Source of the DNA: Aphrocallistes beatrix
Lineage: Eukaryota > Porifera > Hexactinellida > Sceptrulophora > Aphrocallistidae
Direction of reading: 5' to 3'
Length of the DNA stretch: 64,000 nt
NCBI GenBank assembly: GCA_963281255.1
Contig: OY725488.1
Coordinates: 10,079,524-10,143,523, forward strand
In this document: piece by piece, positions 22,470 through 33,699 of the stretch
Numbering within the stretch: position 1 is the stretch's first letter
How the letters are laid out: every line of letters begins with the position of its first letter
Program-made: the position numbers and the translations under genes
The notes under the pieces: generated by a model
The model's input: only the letters and a program-made list of their open reading frames with translations
Told to the model about the DNA's origin: nothing
Databases searched by the model: none

Positions 22470-23420
22470 AATTGAGACAATTGCACCATCTTAACGACAG
22501 GGTATATCGAGATTATAAATACTCACTAATTGTTTATTGAAATTAGATAAGATAATAAAAATGTAAAATACACAACTTTCAAACAATGAAATAAATTAAT
22601 AAGATAAAGTGAAAAATTACCTGAAAAGTTAAGATAAGAACAGTAATCTGAAGTCAGAATAAACTTTCGAAAATTATATTGAATAGAACAAAGCTGAGTA
22701 AATCGAGTAAGTTTAGACACATCAATTTATGCTATTTATATAGAAACTGAGCTAGCATAAGACTATACTGGAGCTAGTACACAAATAGAATCAACCTTGT
22801 AACATCTCAAATTTCAGACCACCAATCACAGCCCATCAAAAACATAGCACACTGTAAAATGCCTTTACCCCAGAGATTACTAAGATGCTATCTCGTTTTC
22901 TATCTATCTGAGTAAATATTACTGGGTCTAGTTTAGATGTAATTGAACTATTGCTGTTCATTTGGCTTCCTTAGGTAGATATCTGATATTTTCGCTTTGC
23001 TATAGTAGTGTGACGAAACTAGATTATGCCGGGATACTTAGCAGACTTAAGTTTGTGAAAAATCTAATTTGAATAACAAAGACAATACAAAAAACGAGTA
23101 CATAACAATACTTATACGTATGACTATAAATACTATATGTCTTGCTGCTACGAGTAACCATGACTTCTAATTGTAAACAATGCTACTCCCCACGACGGAT
23201 GAATCCAGTTACCTAACAGTAGTAGTATAATATTATATGGGTAGAATTGTCTTCACTTTGTATCAGAAATATTGGATTCCATCTCCTTATAATATCTATT
23301 CATATGCTATAATAAACCGGTTTGACTAGATAAGCAATGCTAATGCCATGATACCTTTTTTTAGGTCATCAGTGAATTTGGTTTAATTTTCGTAGAAGCT
23401 ATTTTTCCGTATTTTATTAT
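22470..23420 (-). repeat. Duplicated segment, copy 1 (partner at 50580-52270)
   Basis: Matches 50580-51130 and 52066-52270, the partner being split by a Helentron-like element. A conserved exon-like tract ends at a GTAATTTTT donor on the minus strand (near 22620), preceded by a TATA box. No protein product is recognised; the short reading frames diverge between copies. Confidence 0.55.
22732..22743 (-). promoter_or_regulatory. TATA box of an unidentified minus-strand transcript (copy 1)
   Basis: On the minus strand CTATATAAATAG lies ahead of the conserved tract with a splice donor. The identical box is kept at 50871-50882 in the duplicate, although flanking bases differ. Confidence 0.4.
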
Positions 23421-23945
23421 ACATAGCTCAGTGGGAACCATAGGCATAGCACCATAGGCGCCGATAGTGCCAAAGCGGGAGGATCCAGACCCAAATAGCA
23501 GGAGGATACACCTGCTGACTAAAGACATGCTTCTATAGATACAAAGTGCAGGCAAGTATTTATCTATTAAATCAGTAGTAGTGTAGAATTTCAGTAATAC
23601 AAACACCAAGGGACGGTCAAACATTGGGATTGGTATCAAATGAGGTGAATTATATGTATTTTATTCTTATGGGTAAAGTATCTGTCCGTATAATAAAATT
23701 CGGAATTTCCTATCAACGAGGTGTTACTGTCTATACAAAGGGAAAATAGAGAGTGTGAGCCAAAATCTTTTTTACTATCTACATAGATATATCCGTACAC
23801 AGTAGGATTTCAATCTTCAATCATAAATAGTTTTGTCAACAGAGCCTCGTGAGGTGGCGCCAGATAGGGAAGAACCTTTAGGAGGATTTAACTGTGCTCC
23901 ACTTGGTGGTGGGCATAGTTAATGCATGAAGCTAAACAGCTTGAT
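23421..23945. other. Intergenic, weak coding potential
   Basis: A minus-strand open frame at 23361-23639 (92 codons, MIPIPMFDRPLV start) overlaps this stretch. It has no recognised domain or splice context beyond a possible CAG/GTGTAT donor. I do not call it a gene. Confidence 0.3.
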
Positions 23946-26005
23946 ATGAAAAACGATGATTCTCTATCTCCTTTAAAAATACTCGTTATGTCATTTCGGT
24001 CGACTGAAAAACACCCAACTCATAAAATGTGTTACTCTATAGTATGATCTCTCAACTTTGGGAATCTAGTGGAACGATGATAATTTGGACCCATGATGGC
24101 GTTGAAGATTATCTCTTACATCAAACCATTCATAGCTTGGTTCTATCAAAAAAAAATTAAAAACAGGATCTGAATATAACTAAATTTGTCATAAATACAA
24201 CCTATTGCACAATAATATGATGACTAATCAAAACCTTTGCAACGGAAATGGGTACTACGACATCCTACTTATATATGTTGATTATACATTCTTAAGTTCT
24301 ACTTCGTGTCATTAATGATTTTAGGCAGCTCGTGTATTAGTTTAACCATTTTCTACAGTATTTCAGGGATTTACTACTCATACTTAGTAAATACCAGGGT
24401 TGAAACCGAATAGTTGATTATTCGGTTTAACCAAATATTATTTGCAAATAATTGATATTTGGTTTGTAACCAAATATCATTATTTGGTATTCGGTTGAGA
24501 ACCAAATAATTTGGTCAACCGAATAATTTGGTCAACCAAATAATTTGGTCAACCAAATAATTTGGTCAACATAATAATTTGTTTAACTGAATATTTAGCC
24601 AAACAAATAATTTGCAAGAATTTGCAACACAATAATCACATGTTCTTACATGAAGTGGTCCGAACACAAATAAATATAATAGGCTTACTTATACTTGAAT
24701 ATACTTTTGTATAAATATTTATATAAACATTTATGCAAAAATATAATCAAGTATTATTTGGTTGACCAAATTATTTGGTTGACCAAATATCCGGTTGACC
24801 GAATTATTCGGTTAACCAAATTATTTGGTTGACCAAATTATTCGGTTTGACCATTATTCGGTTAACCAAATTATTTGGTCTACCCATTATTCGGTTAAAT
24901 TGGTATTTGGTTGAAGGGGTTTCAACCTTGGTAAATACGCATAAAATTTCAACTGTGGCACGTTATGATACTAACATCATCATCTACTGACATGTAGTAC
25001 AAGGCTACAAATGTTGAAATATTTAACCTTGAATTGATATACATAATTCAGTCGAAAACCTTTTGGACGTAAAGAAAACAAATTTGAAGCCAAATCTAGT
25101 GTATCTGCTGCTGAATAGATGTTATAGGTTTTATAATTAGTATTTTAATGAGAAATAATGAGTAGTAAGTACTGTTACGAAAATTATGAGGCACTTATAT
25201 AGCAGAAACCATGGATGTGATTAAGTTACGCACGCACCATGACTTATCATAACTTTCCGGGAATAATTAATATAGAAACGAAATTCAATAATGTAAAATG
25301 GGAAAATAATGAATATATTTCAAATTTCACATTTAGAGAGCTCTAAAATTCCCCGACTATATACTATGATAGAATATTAATATTTTGCGTCCTTCAATTC
25401 ACTTACTGGAGCAGCACTATCAGTCTGTTGACCGACCCGAGTTTTTATTTACATATGTACCCATGTTTCGATATCTATGAAAAATGAGTGTTAGTAAGTA
25501 ACCATTGAATGAATTTAATAAGGTATTTGCAAGGTGTATAATTGGAAAGAAAGTGTTAATTAGTCTTGCAGTTCAAATGAGTGAAGAACGTTTGCTGTAT
25601 TGAACTTAAGTTGTCGCGATAAAATCTACAATTCACGTTTTAAGAGGAATTAGGAAATTTGAAGAATTGTTATTTCAATTCCAGGTCTACGCCATTAAAG
25701 ATAGTTTGTTCTAAGTTTAGTAAAAATCTGCCGAGCAGATCATCATGATGGAAGAACGTACGTCTTACACCCTCCATGTCATTCAATGAGATATCTTGCC
25801 ATTTCTAATAATAGGAACTGCTCTAAAAATTAAGATAATAAAATACAGGGAATAATGTAATAACAATGAAAATATATAATGGAAGGTTACTACTCGTAAA
25901 TCCTACTAAAAAATCTAAACATTCAGTAAAATGGGGGAAAGTCAAGATTATAGTTAATTCAATATCCTAAAGTAATTATAGTACCAATTGGATGGATGTC
26001 ATATA
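23946..26005. repeat. Segmentally duplicated spacer, block 2
   Basis: Collinear with 6779-8323 and with parts of 27116-28952. Ends at the stop of the truncated gene at 26006. Differs by a 536-bp hAT MITE (24395-24930) absent from the other blocks. Confidence 0.75.
24395..24930. mobile_element. hAT MITE with perfect 8-bp target duplication
   Basis: Starts CAGGGTTGAAACC and ends GGTTTCAACCTTG. GTAAATAC flanks it on both sides (24387-24394, 24931-24938). The interior is an array of ATTTGGTTGACC-type words in both orientations. Block 1 (near 7244) keeps the empty site as a single CAAATAC. Confidence 0.92.
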
Positions 26006-27115
26006 CTACGTGATAACACACATAGGTTTGGCAGTTGCTTCTACTCGTGTCAAGACAGGATCTTCTTGGTAAAATTTCGTATCTATCAGAGATATGAAGT
26101 TGTGGGAGTTTTGAAAGTTGAGATCAGTCAAACCAGTTTGTTTATCAGTTTTGATGGGGTTCAGTTCTTTAGAATAATAACTGATTTTCTCATCAGGGGA
26201 ACTTGATAAAATATCACCAATAAATGTCGAATTAACCATTCTCTCAATACAAATAGTATTATTTTCGACAAAATCTGTCCATCTCTTCCATTTATTAGCA
26301 TTCATATCAAGAATTGATTTGACATGGTAGTATTTACTACCTCCTGAGCAAGTAAGTGAACATTTGATCAATCCATTAATGCTTTCCATGTCTTGCAAAG
26401 AAATACTCTGGATCCTTGCCACCATGAATACAGCCGAAGTAAGTTTCAAGTTGCTTCCTTAATGTTATTGCTTTCTCTGCAAGGAATTTTTTACTTTCCC
26501 TATCATCTTCTTTACGACTACAATATAACTCTCCCGAAATACAGCCTCCGAAGTACAATCCTGTAATGCAGTGTGAAGCGTAATCTTTAATGAAATTTGT
26601 AAAAGTAGGGTTTCGAATTTGTACTCTAAACTATCACAGCTCCTTCAGGAAGAGATTGTTCTAATTTGTTAACAAATATATCATCAAGAGCAAATCTTCT
26701 GATATCACTGATCTCGACCTGAAATAATACATAACAGATTCGAAAGGTTATTTTTAAATATTTCATCAGAAACCATTTTGCATCTTCGTCATAAAGAAAG
26801 TCAATAGCAACCTTTCTGAGTTCTTTAACCGTGCAATATTCAGGAACATCAATTTCATAGTTCCCAATTTTCATATATTTAAAGGGACAAATTGTTAGAA
26901 TTTGCTTTCGTTCGTCCTTGAAATGTCTAGAATAGCCCACACCTAGTGATTTAAAATCAAGTTTTATTTTTATTCGAGATACTTTAAATAAATGGACCAA
27001 CCATTCTCTTTCTTCATTAGTAAGTTGGAAAGGAAAGAGAGAATGTTTGACCTTCAACAAATCCATAGATTTAAGCGTTGGGAGATCAGTTAGTTTAATT
27101 TTCTGTAAATTATAA
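26006..27115 (-). pseudogene. 5'-truncated GTPase-MACPF-CAAX gene (subfamily I)
   Basis: Only the C-terminal half remains, beginning at the YNLQKIKL region, so the entire GTPase domain is gone. It keeps LGVGY and a LYFGG-like remnant (here MYFGG), and ends MCVIT: a CAAX box CVIT. Two frameshifts break it, near 26630 (after SLPEGA) and near 26400-26450. The 5' breakpoint at 27115 joins directly to block 3 of the spacer, so an interior part of this gene was fused to the 3' flank of the next unit. Confidence 0.85.
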
Positions 27116-28952
27116 AAATGATGAAAAATGATGATTCTCTATCTCTTTTCACAATACTTGTTATGTCATTTCGGAAGACTGAAAAACACCCAACTCATAA
27201 AATTGTTACCTACTCTATAGCATGGTTTCTCAACTGACAATTTAGACCTATGATGGCGTTGAAGAAAAACTTCTAAATTCAATGGTTTATGAGTTATCAA
27301 ACAAATTACGGAATGTAGGCAATATGATAAATTGTCTAAATACTCGTAAATCATTGAATTTAGATATAGAAATTATCTTTTACATCAAACCATTCATAGC
27401 TTGGTTCTATCAAATAATATATTTAAAACATTTGGAAGTGTGCTTAAACAGGATCTGAATATAACTAAAATTGTCATAAATACAACCTATGCACAATAAT
27501 ATGACTAATCAAAACTTTTGCAACGGAAATAGGTACTACGACATCCTACTTATATGTGTTGGTTGTTCATTCTTAAGTTCTACTTTGTGTCATTAATGAT
27601 TTTAGGCAGATCGTGTATTAGTTGAACCATTTTCTACAGCATCTCAGGGATTTACTGCTATTTTTTTACACGCTGCTTACACCTTCATATTTTTTGGAGG
27701 AAAAAAGGGATGGCGAGCAAAAAAAGAGATTCCTGGGGACCTTATGAAACTGGACATGGTTAACATTAAGAAACAAAGGATATTGAAATTTAGAAAAAAT
27801 ATATTTCAAAGTTGTTTATCCTGCAATACTTTTTCACCGAACATGAGGATATTTTAAATTTTTGTTTAAGTAGAAGTAAAATTTAAGAATCTCTATTTAT
27901 TTACGTTTTTTTGTAGAGTAGTTTTATGAACTGATTATTATAGGTTACTTTTACATAATCTATGTGGTAAAATATTCCTGATGCATTAAAAGATAATCAG
28001 TTCATCGAATATTTCATAGATTTTTTGTTCGATATTGTATCTCTTCTCAACAAATGATTAACTTAATATAATAAATAATACAGTCAACTTCGCTAAATAG
28101 GACCACCGGTTGATCGAGACACTTTTTATTAATACAAACTATTTTGGTTGAGAGGATTCTCCGCTTAATCGGGACAAAATTTCCTCTGACCGACATGCTC
28201 CTATTAAGCAGAGTCAACTGTATTTTGTATCTTACGCAGAGATCAGAGCTATATTGCTCATCTTAACTAGATGCTCTAGCTCGTTATATTATACGTTATG
28301 GTAATATATGAGTGCATTTCACCATATTTCAGTATTTTTAGTGCAGTTATTGTAGGAAGGTACCTTAATGGTACGGATAACGTACCACATCCGTTCAAAT
28401 TGATATTAGGAAGAACTTCGAAATCTATGAAAAATGAGTGTTAGCAAATAACAATTGAATGAATTTAACAAGGTATTTGCTGGGTGTCTAAGTGGAAAGA
28501 AAGTGTTCACTACTCTTGCAGTTCAAATAAGTGAAGAGCATTTGTTGTATTGAACAATAAAATCTATAATTTCACGTTTTAAGAGGAATTTGGAAATATG
28601 AAGAATTTATTTTAATTCTAGATCTATTCCATTAAAAATAGTTTATTCTAATTTTGGTAAAAATCTGCTCAGCAGATCATCAGGATGAAAGAACGTATGT
28701 ATGACTTCGTTCACCTTCCATGTCATTCAATAAGATATATCGCCATTTCCAATAATAGGAACTGGTCTAAAAATTAAGTTAATAAAATACTATAAGGAAT
28801 AATGTAACAACAATGTAAATATATAATGGAAGGTTACTACTCGTAAATCTTACTAAAAAATCTATTATTCAGTAAAAATGGGGAAAAATTAAGTATATAG
28901 TTAATTTAAGATTCTAAAGTCATTCTAATACCAACAGGTTTGGTGTTATATA
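27116..28952. repeat. Segmentally duplicated spacer, block 3
   Basis: Matches blocks 1 and 2 from its left edge to about 27660 and again from about 28416. The middle (27660-28415) is unrelated, replacing about 550 bp of block 1, and contains a small MITE. Near 28620-28730 it has the conserved tract that can encode HPDDLLSRFL on the minus strand. Confidence 0.7.
28081..28220. mobile_element. pogo/Tigger-like MITE (CCGCTTAAT family), 140 bp
   Basis: TA-bordered, ends CAGTCAACTTCGCTAAAT and TTAAGCAGAGTCAACTG. Family of 15275-15462, internally shortened. Confidence 0.65.
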
Positions 28953-31103
28953 CTATATGATAGCACACATAGATTCAGCATGATCAGTTGCTTCTACTCG
29001 TGTCAAGACAGGCTCTTCTTGCAAAGATTTCGTATCTGTCAGAGATATGAAGTCGAGAGGGTTTTGAAAGTTGAGATCAGTTAAACCAGTTTGTTTTTCA
29101 GTTTTGATAGGGTCCAGTTCTTTAGCATAATAACTGATTTTCTCATCAGGGGAACTTGATAAAATATCACCAATAAATGTCGAATTAACCATTCTATTAA
29201 TACAAATAGCATTATTTTCAATAGAATTTGTCCAACTCTTCCATTTATTAGCATTCATATCAAGAATTGATTTGGCATGGTACAATTTATTACCGCCTGA
29301 ACAAGTAAGTGAACATTTGATCAATTCATTAACGTTTCCCATGTCATGTAAGAAATATTTTCTGTTTGGATTCTTTCCACTTTGAATACAGCCGAAGTAA
29401 ACTTCAAGTTGCTTCCTTAATGCTTTTGCTTTCTCAGCGAGGAAGTTTTTACTTTTCTTCTCATCTTCATTACGATTATAATATAACTCTCCCTCAATAC
29501 AGCCTCCGAAATACAATCCTGTAATACAGTGTAAAGCGTAATCTTTAACGAAATTTGTAAAAGTAGGGTTTTCAAATTTGTACTCTAAACTATCAGCTCC
29601 TTCGGGAAGGGATTCCATTAATTTTTTAACAAAGGTATCATTAAGAGCAAACTTTCCGATATCAGTTATCTCTACCTGAAATAATACATAACATATTCGA
29701 AATGTTATTTTTAAATATTTCATTAGGTACCATTTTGCATCCTTGTCATAAACAATGTCAATAGCAACCTTTCTGAGTTCTTTAGCTTTACAATATTCAG
29801 GAACATCAATTACATAGTTCTCAATTTTCTTACCTACACAGGGATGAATTGTTAAGATTTGCTTTCGTTCGTCTTTGAAATGTCTAGAATATCCCACACC
29901 TAGTGACTTAAAAGCAAGTTTTATTTTCATTCGAGATACTTGAAATAAATGGACTAACCATTCTCTTTCTTCATTGGTAAGTTGGTAAGGATGGAGAGAC
30001 TGCTTGATCTTCAACAAATTCATTTTTTTAAGTGTTAGGAGATCAGTTAGTTTAATTTTCTGCAAATTATAAACTAAAGGAAAAATTATAAACTCATCAG
30101 AATTATTTTCCTCCATAAGAATTGAATAGATTTCATTGTCTTCCCTTAAGAAGAATTCTTCATTCACAATTCCTTTCCACAGAGGTCTTTTAAGTTTTAG
30201 ATCAAGATTTTGAGGAGTGGTCCTAATTGGTTCAATATTACATTTCCAAGAATCACTAAATAGTAACCTCACGGCTTCAATACCGATTTCATCTCCAGAT
30301 TGTTTCATCAAGTGAGTCATGGCATGGAACAAGTTGAGAGGTTGTCTCTTACCGTCTGGTAATATCTTCCAGTCTCCTTCTTGTTTCATTTCTTTCTTTT
30401 TGTCCAAATTCTCAATGAATACCACAGGTACTTCTAAAGAAAAATGAGCTCGAGTCATAACTCTACATATATCTTCAATAAATTTTGTTTCTTCAATGTA
30501 TTCATCTCTTGAAAAGTTCATTGTATGTGTCACTGCAATCACTACATTTGGATGTATTACGTCAACGACTCTCAGTTTAGATAGGACATGAAGCATCTCA
30601 GAAAATTTTGAATAGATCCCAGACAATCTATCATCTGTAGCTGAGATAACGATGAGAACAATGTTGGGATAAACCCGATCTGGATACAATTTGGAATGCC
30701 CTAACTCAGGATGTATATCGATAAAGCTCGATATTTTCACTAAATTTTCAGCATCAATATTTTTTCCTCCTGTATCATTAAACCCTGGAGTATCAATAAA
30801 ACATATATTCAAATCCTTTTCAGACCAGAAGGAACTCTTCACAGTACAACGATACTCAGTGACCGTTCGCGTTATAGAACGGCCTCTCTTAGCTGGAATA
30901 ATATCTGTATCAAATAAGTAGTTTAAAGTGGAAGATTTTCCATCTCCTGACTTTCCATATAAAAATATAGTGGCTTGATTGCTTGATCTATTTGCGGACT
31001 TACTTCGATATTGCATTTGTGCCAATGCAGAGTTAATATAGGATGCAAATTTCTCTGTTGATAGTTCGAACAAATAAGGTTGGACGGGATTAGCTTCGGC
31101 CAT
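28953..31103 (-). CDS. GTPase-MACPF-CAAX protein, 716 aa (subfamily I, intact)
   Basis: I take the ATG at 31103 (MAEANP context), not the four codons further upstream that begin with TTG. P-loop GKSGDGKSS at 50-58, DTPGFND, THTM in the G4 position, and IEN...ILPDG complete the AIG1/Toc-like GTPase domain. The C-terminal part has LGVGY, SLPEG, YALHC with FGG, a CSGG, then a W..W..SI tract, matching the order of MACPF landmarks. The tail TRVEATDHAES leads into CAII, a CAAX box. The downstream flank (block 3) and the tail closely match the orphan 3' end at 8324-8458. The neighbour toward higher coordinates is coiled-coil gene copy 2, repeating the order seen at 1.4-6.7 kb. GTPase and prenylation calls are strong; MACPF is by motif; no experimental function is known to me. 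Confidence 0.88.
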   Translation of the reverse strand: MAEANPVQPYLFELSTEKFASYINSALAQMQYRSKSANRSSNQATIFLYGKSGDGKSSTLNYLFDTDIIPAKRGRSITRTVTEYRCTVKSSFWSEKDLNICFIDTPGFNDTGGKNIDAENLVKISSFIDIHPELGHSKLYPDRVYPNIVLIVISATDDRLSGIYSKFSEMLHVLSKLRVVDVIHPNVVIAVTHTMNFSRDEYIEETKFIEDICRVMTRAHFSLEVPVVFIENLDKKKEMKQEGDWKILPDGKRQPLNLFHAMTHLMKQSGDEIGIEAVRLLFSDSWKCNIEPIRTTPQNLDLKLKRPLWKGIVNEEFFLREDNEIYSILMEENNSDEFIIFPLVYNLQKIKLTDLLTLKKMNLLKIKQSLHPYQLTNEEREWLVHLFQVSRMKIKLAFKSLGVGYSRHFKDERKQILTIHPCVGKKIENYVIDVPEYCKAKELRKVAIDIVYDKDAKWYLMKYLKITFRICYVLFQVEITDIGKFALNDTFVKKLMESLPEGADSLEYKFENPTFTNFVKDYALHCITGLYFGGCIEGELYYNRNEDEKKSKNFLAEKAKALRKQLEVYFGCIQSGKNPNRKYFLHDMGNVNELIKCSLTCSGGNKLYHAKSILDMNANKWKSWTNSIENNAICINRMVNSTFIGDILSSSPDEKISYYAKELDPIKTEKQTGLTDLNFQNPLDFISLTDTKSLQEEPVLTRVEATDHAESMCAII

Positions 31104-31116
31104 GTAAAAGAACAAA

Positions 31117-31215
31117 TCACTCTCTAGCTAATTTTACAAGTAATAATTTTGCTGTGCAAGTTAAATTGCAAGGATTTATTATAAATAAATGCAATATTTA
31201 AAAGAGATTAGACAG
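31117..31215 (-). promoter_or_regulatory. Conserved 5' flank of subfamily I genes (copy 2)
   Basis: Minus-strand bases upstream of the start contain TTAACTTGCACAGCAAAAT, matched at 37110-37160 and 3535-3560. Likely 5'UTR or promoter kept by the duplication. Confidence 0.35.
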
Positions 31216-31235
31216 AATTTAATTCATATTTGTAC

Positions 31236-31505
31236 ATTTTATATATTAAAATGCTAGGATTTTTTGATTGTTTGTTTGTCTGAATTGAATGAAAAATTGG
31301 TAAGTCGTATAGATATGAAAATTGGCATGTAGGTGTCAAATGATTGATCTACGATTAAGTTCGAAGATCTAAGCGAAATTTTTACACCTCTGCAAAGAAA
31401 ATGGAAAACAATTTTTCGCGCCTTTTCCATACAGTGCTATGCACGGTTTCACTCTCACAATAGAAATCATTGTACGACACTACAATATATTGCTATTAGC
31501 TCCCG
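31236..31505 (+). mobile_element. Helentron-like family 1, 5' part
   Basis: Starts TATATATTAAAATGCTAGGA and continues with GGCATGTAGGTGTCAAATGA, as in 42432-43185. Truncated before the GC-rich end. Confidence 0.5.
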
Positions 31506-31511
31506 ATTTAC

Positions 31512-32997
31512 TCATGAATTTATTGTCCCATGGTTTACCGAGTGGGGCCCACATTGACCCCAAAGGACCATGATTCTATTTACTGTGTGGGGTCTGGACC
31601 CCAATATACTACAGTGTTTACCATATGGGGTCCATCTGGACCCCAATATACATATGCTCTGAAGCTTCTGTACATTCTTTAATGACATCTTTTCTTTCTC
31701 TAAATCTCTAACTACAGTTTGTAAATGTAGTAGTTCAGTAACTTTGGCAGTTAAGTTCATTTCCAATTCTTCAATATTTTTCAGTTTGACAATATTATCT
31801 CGATTCTTTACCTCTGCAGTCTTTAGTTTTTCTCTAACAACTTCGTTCTCCTTCTTTAGACGTTGAATTTCTGCCTCAGCCTGTTTGAGCTGAGCAATAC
31901 AAAAATAGAATATTACACAACTGGAAATTAATAACCATATCCCAATAGGAGTGGCTAGATGCATCCCTGACTCCCCAAATATTAAAGTCCAAGTAGAATA
32001 AAAGTTATAATGGCCCAAAAACAGACCCTTACTCTTCTTCAGTCACATCATATCACAAAATACACAACGTTGCATAACGCTAAAATAATTTCATTGAATA
32101 CACTCTCTATGATTTATACTTTTCAGCAAGGAAGTGAATCTTTTATTCAGTATTTTCCTTCCAATACTGTGTACGTGAAGCATATACTTAAATCCCCTAA
32201 TCTGCAATGTCACAGCCTGTCATGTTTCACCTGACTCTCCCTCCCTTAGCAGCGCTACGAAACGTTTGAACAGTTCATAATTACAAAGTCCTCTCTAACT
32301 GTCCACCATTGGGTAATGGGATCCTAAGTAGACAATTTGAGAACTCTGGACAATTAGAGAATTCGAAGTGTGTGTGCACATAGTAGATCTTATTCTGGCA
32401 AGTGGAAAAATAGAGAACCTGGACATAACAGAAATGGATAATTAGAGAGGACTGACTATATGTAATAAGAACGACATGAATGTAAACTGAGAGCAAACGA
32501 ACCTGTTCTACCATGACTCTTTTCTCTTCATTTGGATGTGAGATAGCATCACTAGTTTGTACTGTCTTTCTTGCATCGCAGTTAGATGAGACAATTTTAC
32601 AAACTCTCTCAATTGACTTCTTCAATTCTTCTTTATTCCACTCAAGTTCAACATATCTGGGAATCGAGACAGAAGTTCTACGTATCTCAGCGATCTGAGC
32701 ATCAAAGTTAACCACGGTTGTTTGCAGTATGGAATTGAATTCGTTATCCACTAAATCAGTCTGGATATTACCTTTCGCTGTTTCAAGTTTTCCTATCTTT
32801 CTCTCATCTCTCCCAACTCGTTCTCTCGTATCTGAGTATATCTCACACAATTCCTTACTCACTCTTTCTTCACATTGTTCTAACGCAGTCCTCATTTCAA
32901 GGTAGACTTCTTTAATTTCTTCTTTCCTCTCCTCAACCAGAATTCTTAGATTCTCGAGTAAGTTGTCTCTGGGTTGAGGGAGACTGCTCATAGCCAT
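31512..32997 (-). CDS. Coiled-coil, single-pass membrane protein, copy 2 (3' end altered)
   Basis: Exon 1 is 32503-32997: ATG in MAMSSLPQPRDN context, 165 codons of mostly helical, Glu/Lys-rich coiled coil, ending MVEQ at a GTTCG donor. Exon 2 starts at about 32036 after GAAG, in phase. It holds a hydrophobic helix PIGIWLLISSCVIFYFC (about residues 195-213), then a second coiled coil with LKKENEVV heptads. Homology to copy 1 stops at KLQSI (about 31657). From there the frame runs into a repeat of TATTGGGGTCC words and stops at 31512, so the beta-rich domain of copy 1 exons 3-5 is missing. The N-terminal helices resemble coiled coils of TRIM-like proteins, but no RING or B-box is present. The product may be a membrane-anchored adaptor; function is unknown. 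It is co-duplicated with the GTPase-MACPF genes. Confidence 0.6.
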
Positions 32998-33000
32998 GAT

Positions 33001-33699
33001 AGGCAGATATGATGTGAGTACTGAGATCTATTCCTTAAATAAACATAAATATTTGATATGGATCGTGAACTTATTTAGTAACGGCAGAATCTATCATTAC
33101 AGTGCATAAATATTTATTTAAGAAAAGGTACAGTTCAATCTTAAGAGGGAAATAGCAGCGGTTCCAATTAGTCCAATTTTGGAAATCCCATATATGTATT
33201 TTATGAGCCGCTAAAATTAGCAGCTCACCTAATCTGCAAGTACAGTGAACTCCTCTAATCAAGTCGGTCTACTGCCTAGCCTAAAGTGACTTTATATAAA
33301 TTTACCATACAAATAGTTAATACTAAGTTATTTAGCGAGTCAAGGGCATTTAATTTATAAGAGATACGCTTAATTTAACTTCATATTCGAATTACTCATT
33401 ATATAATCTTTCCACTGGATTAATCTCCCATAAGGTTAAATATTTTCAAACTGTGGCGCCTCGTACCACTAATGCCATCATATACAATGGTGATAACTCG
33501 TGATATGTGACATAGGGTAGCATGTTGACAGCTTATAACGCGAGTAATTGGACTGTGAAGGAAACTAATTTTAAGCCAGATTTAGCGTATCCGTTACTGG
33601 TTAGCTGTTAAGACTTTACAAATTGATTATACCAATTTTGGGTAGAAAATATTGGGGCGTACGAATACTTTTGTCCAGGGAGTATATATAACATCGACG
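33001..33699. other. Upstream region of the coiled-coil gene and spacer
   Basis: No gene. Near 33655-33692 there is an end of the Tc1-like GGACAAAAGTATTCG family (ACGAATACTTTTGTCC). Confidence 0.35.

Noticed and set aside
31104..31115. Four-codon N-terminal extension of the 29-kb protein
   Set aside because: It begins with TTG; the ATG at 31103 fits the family start.
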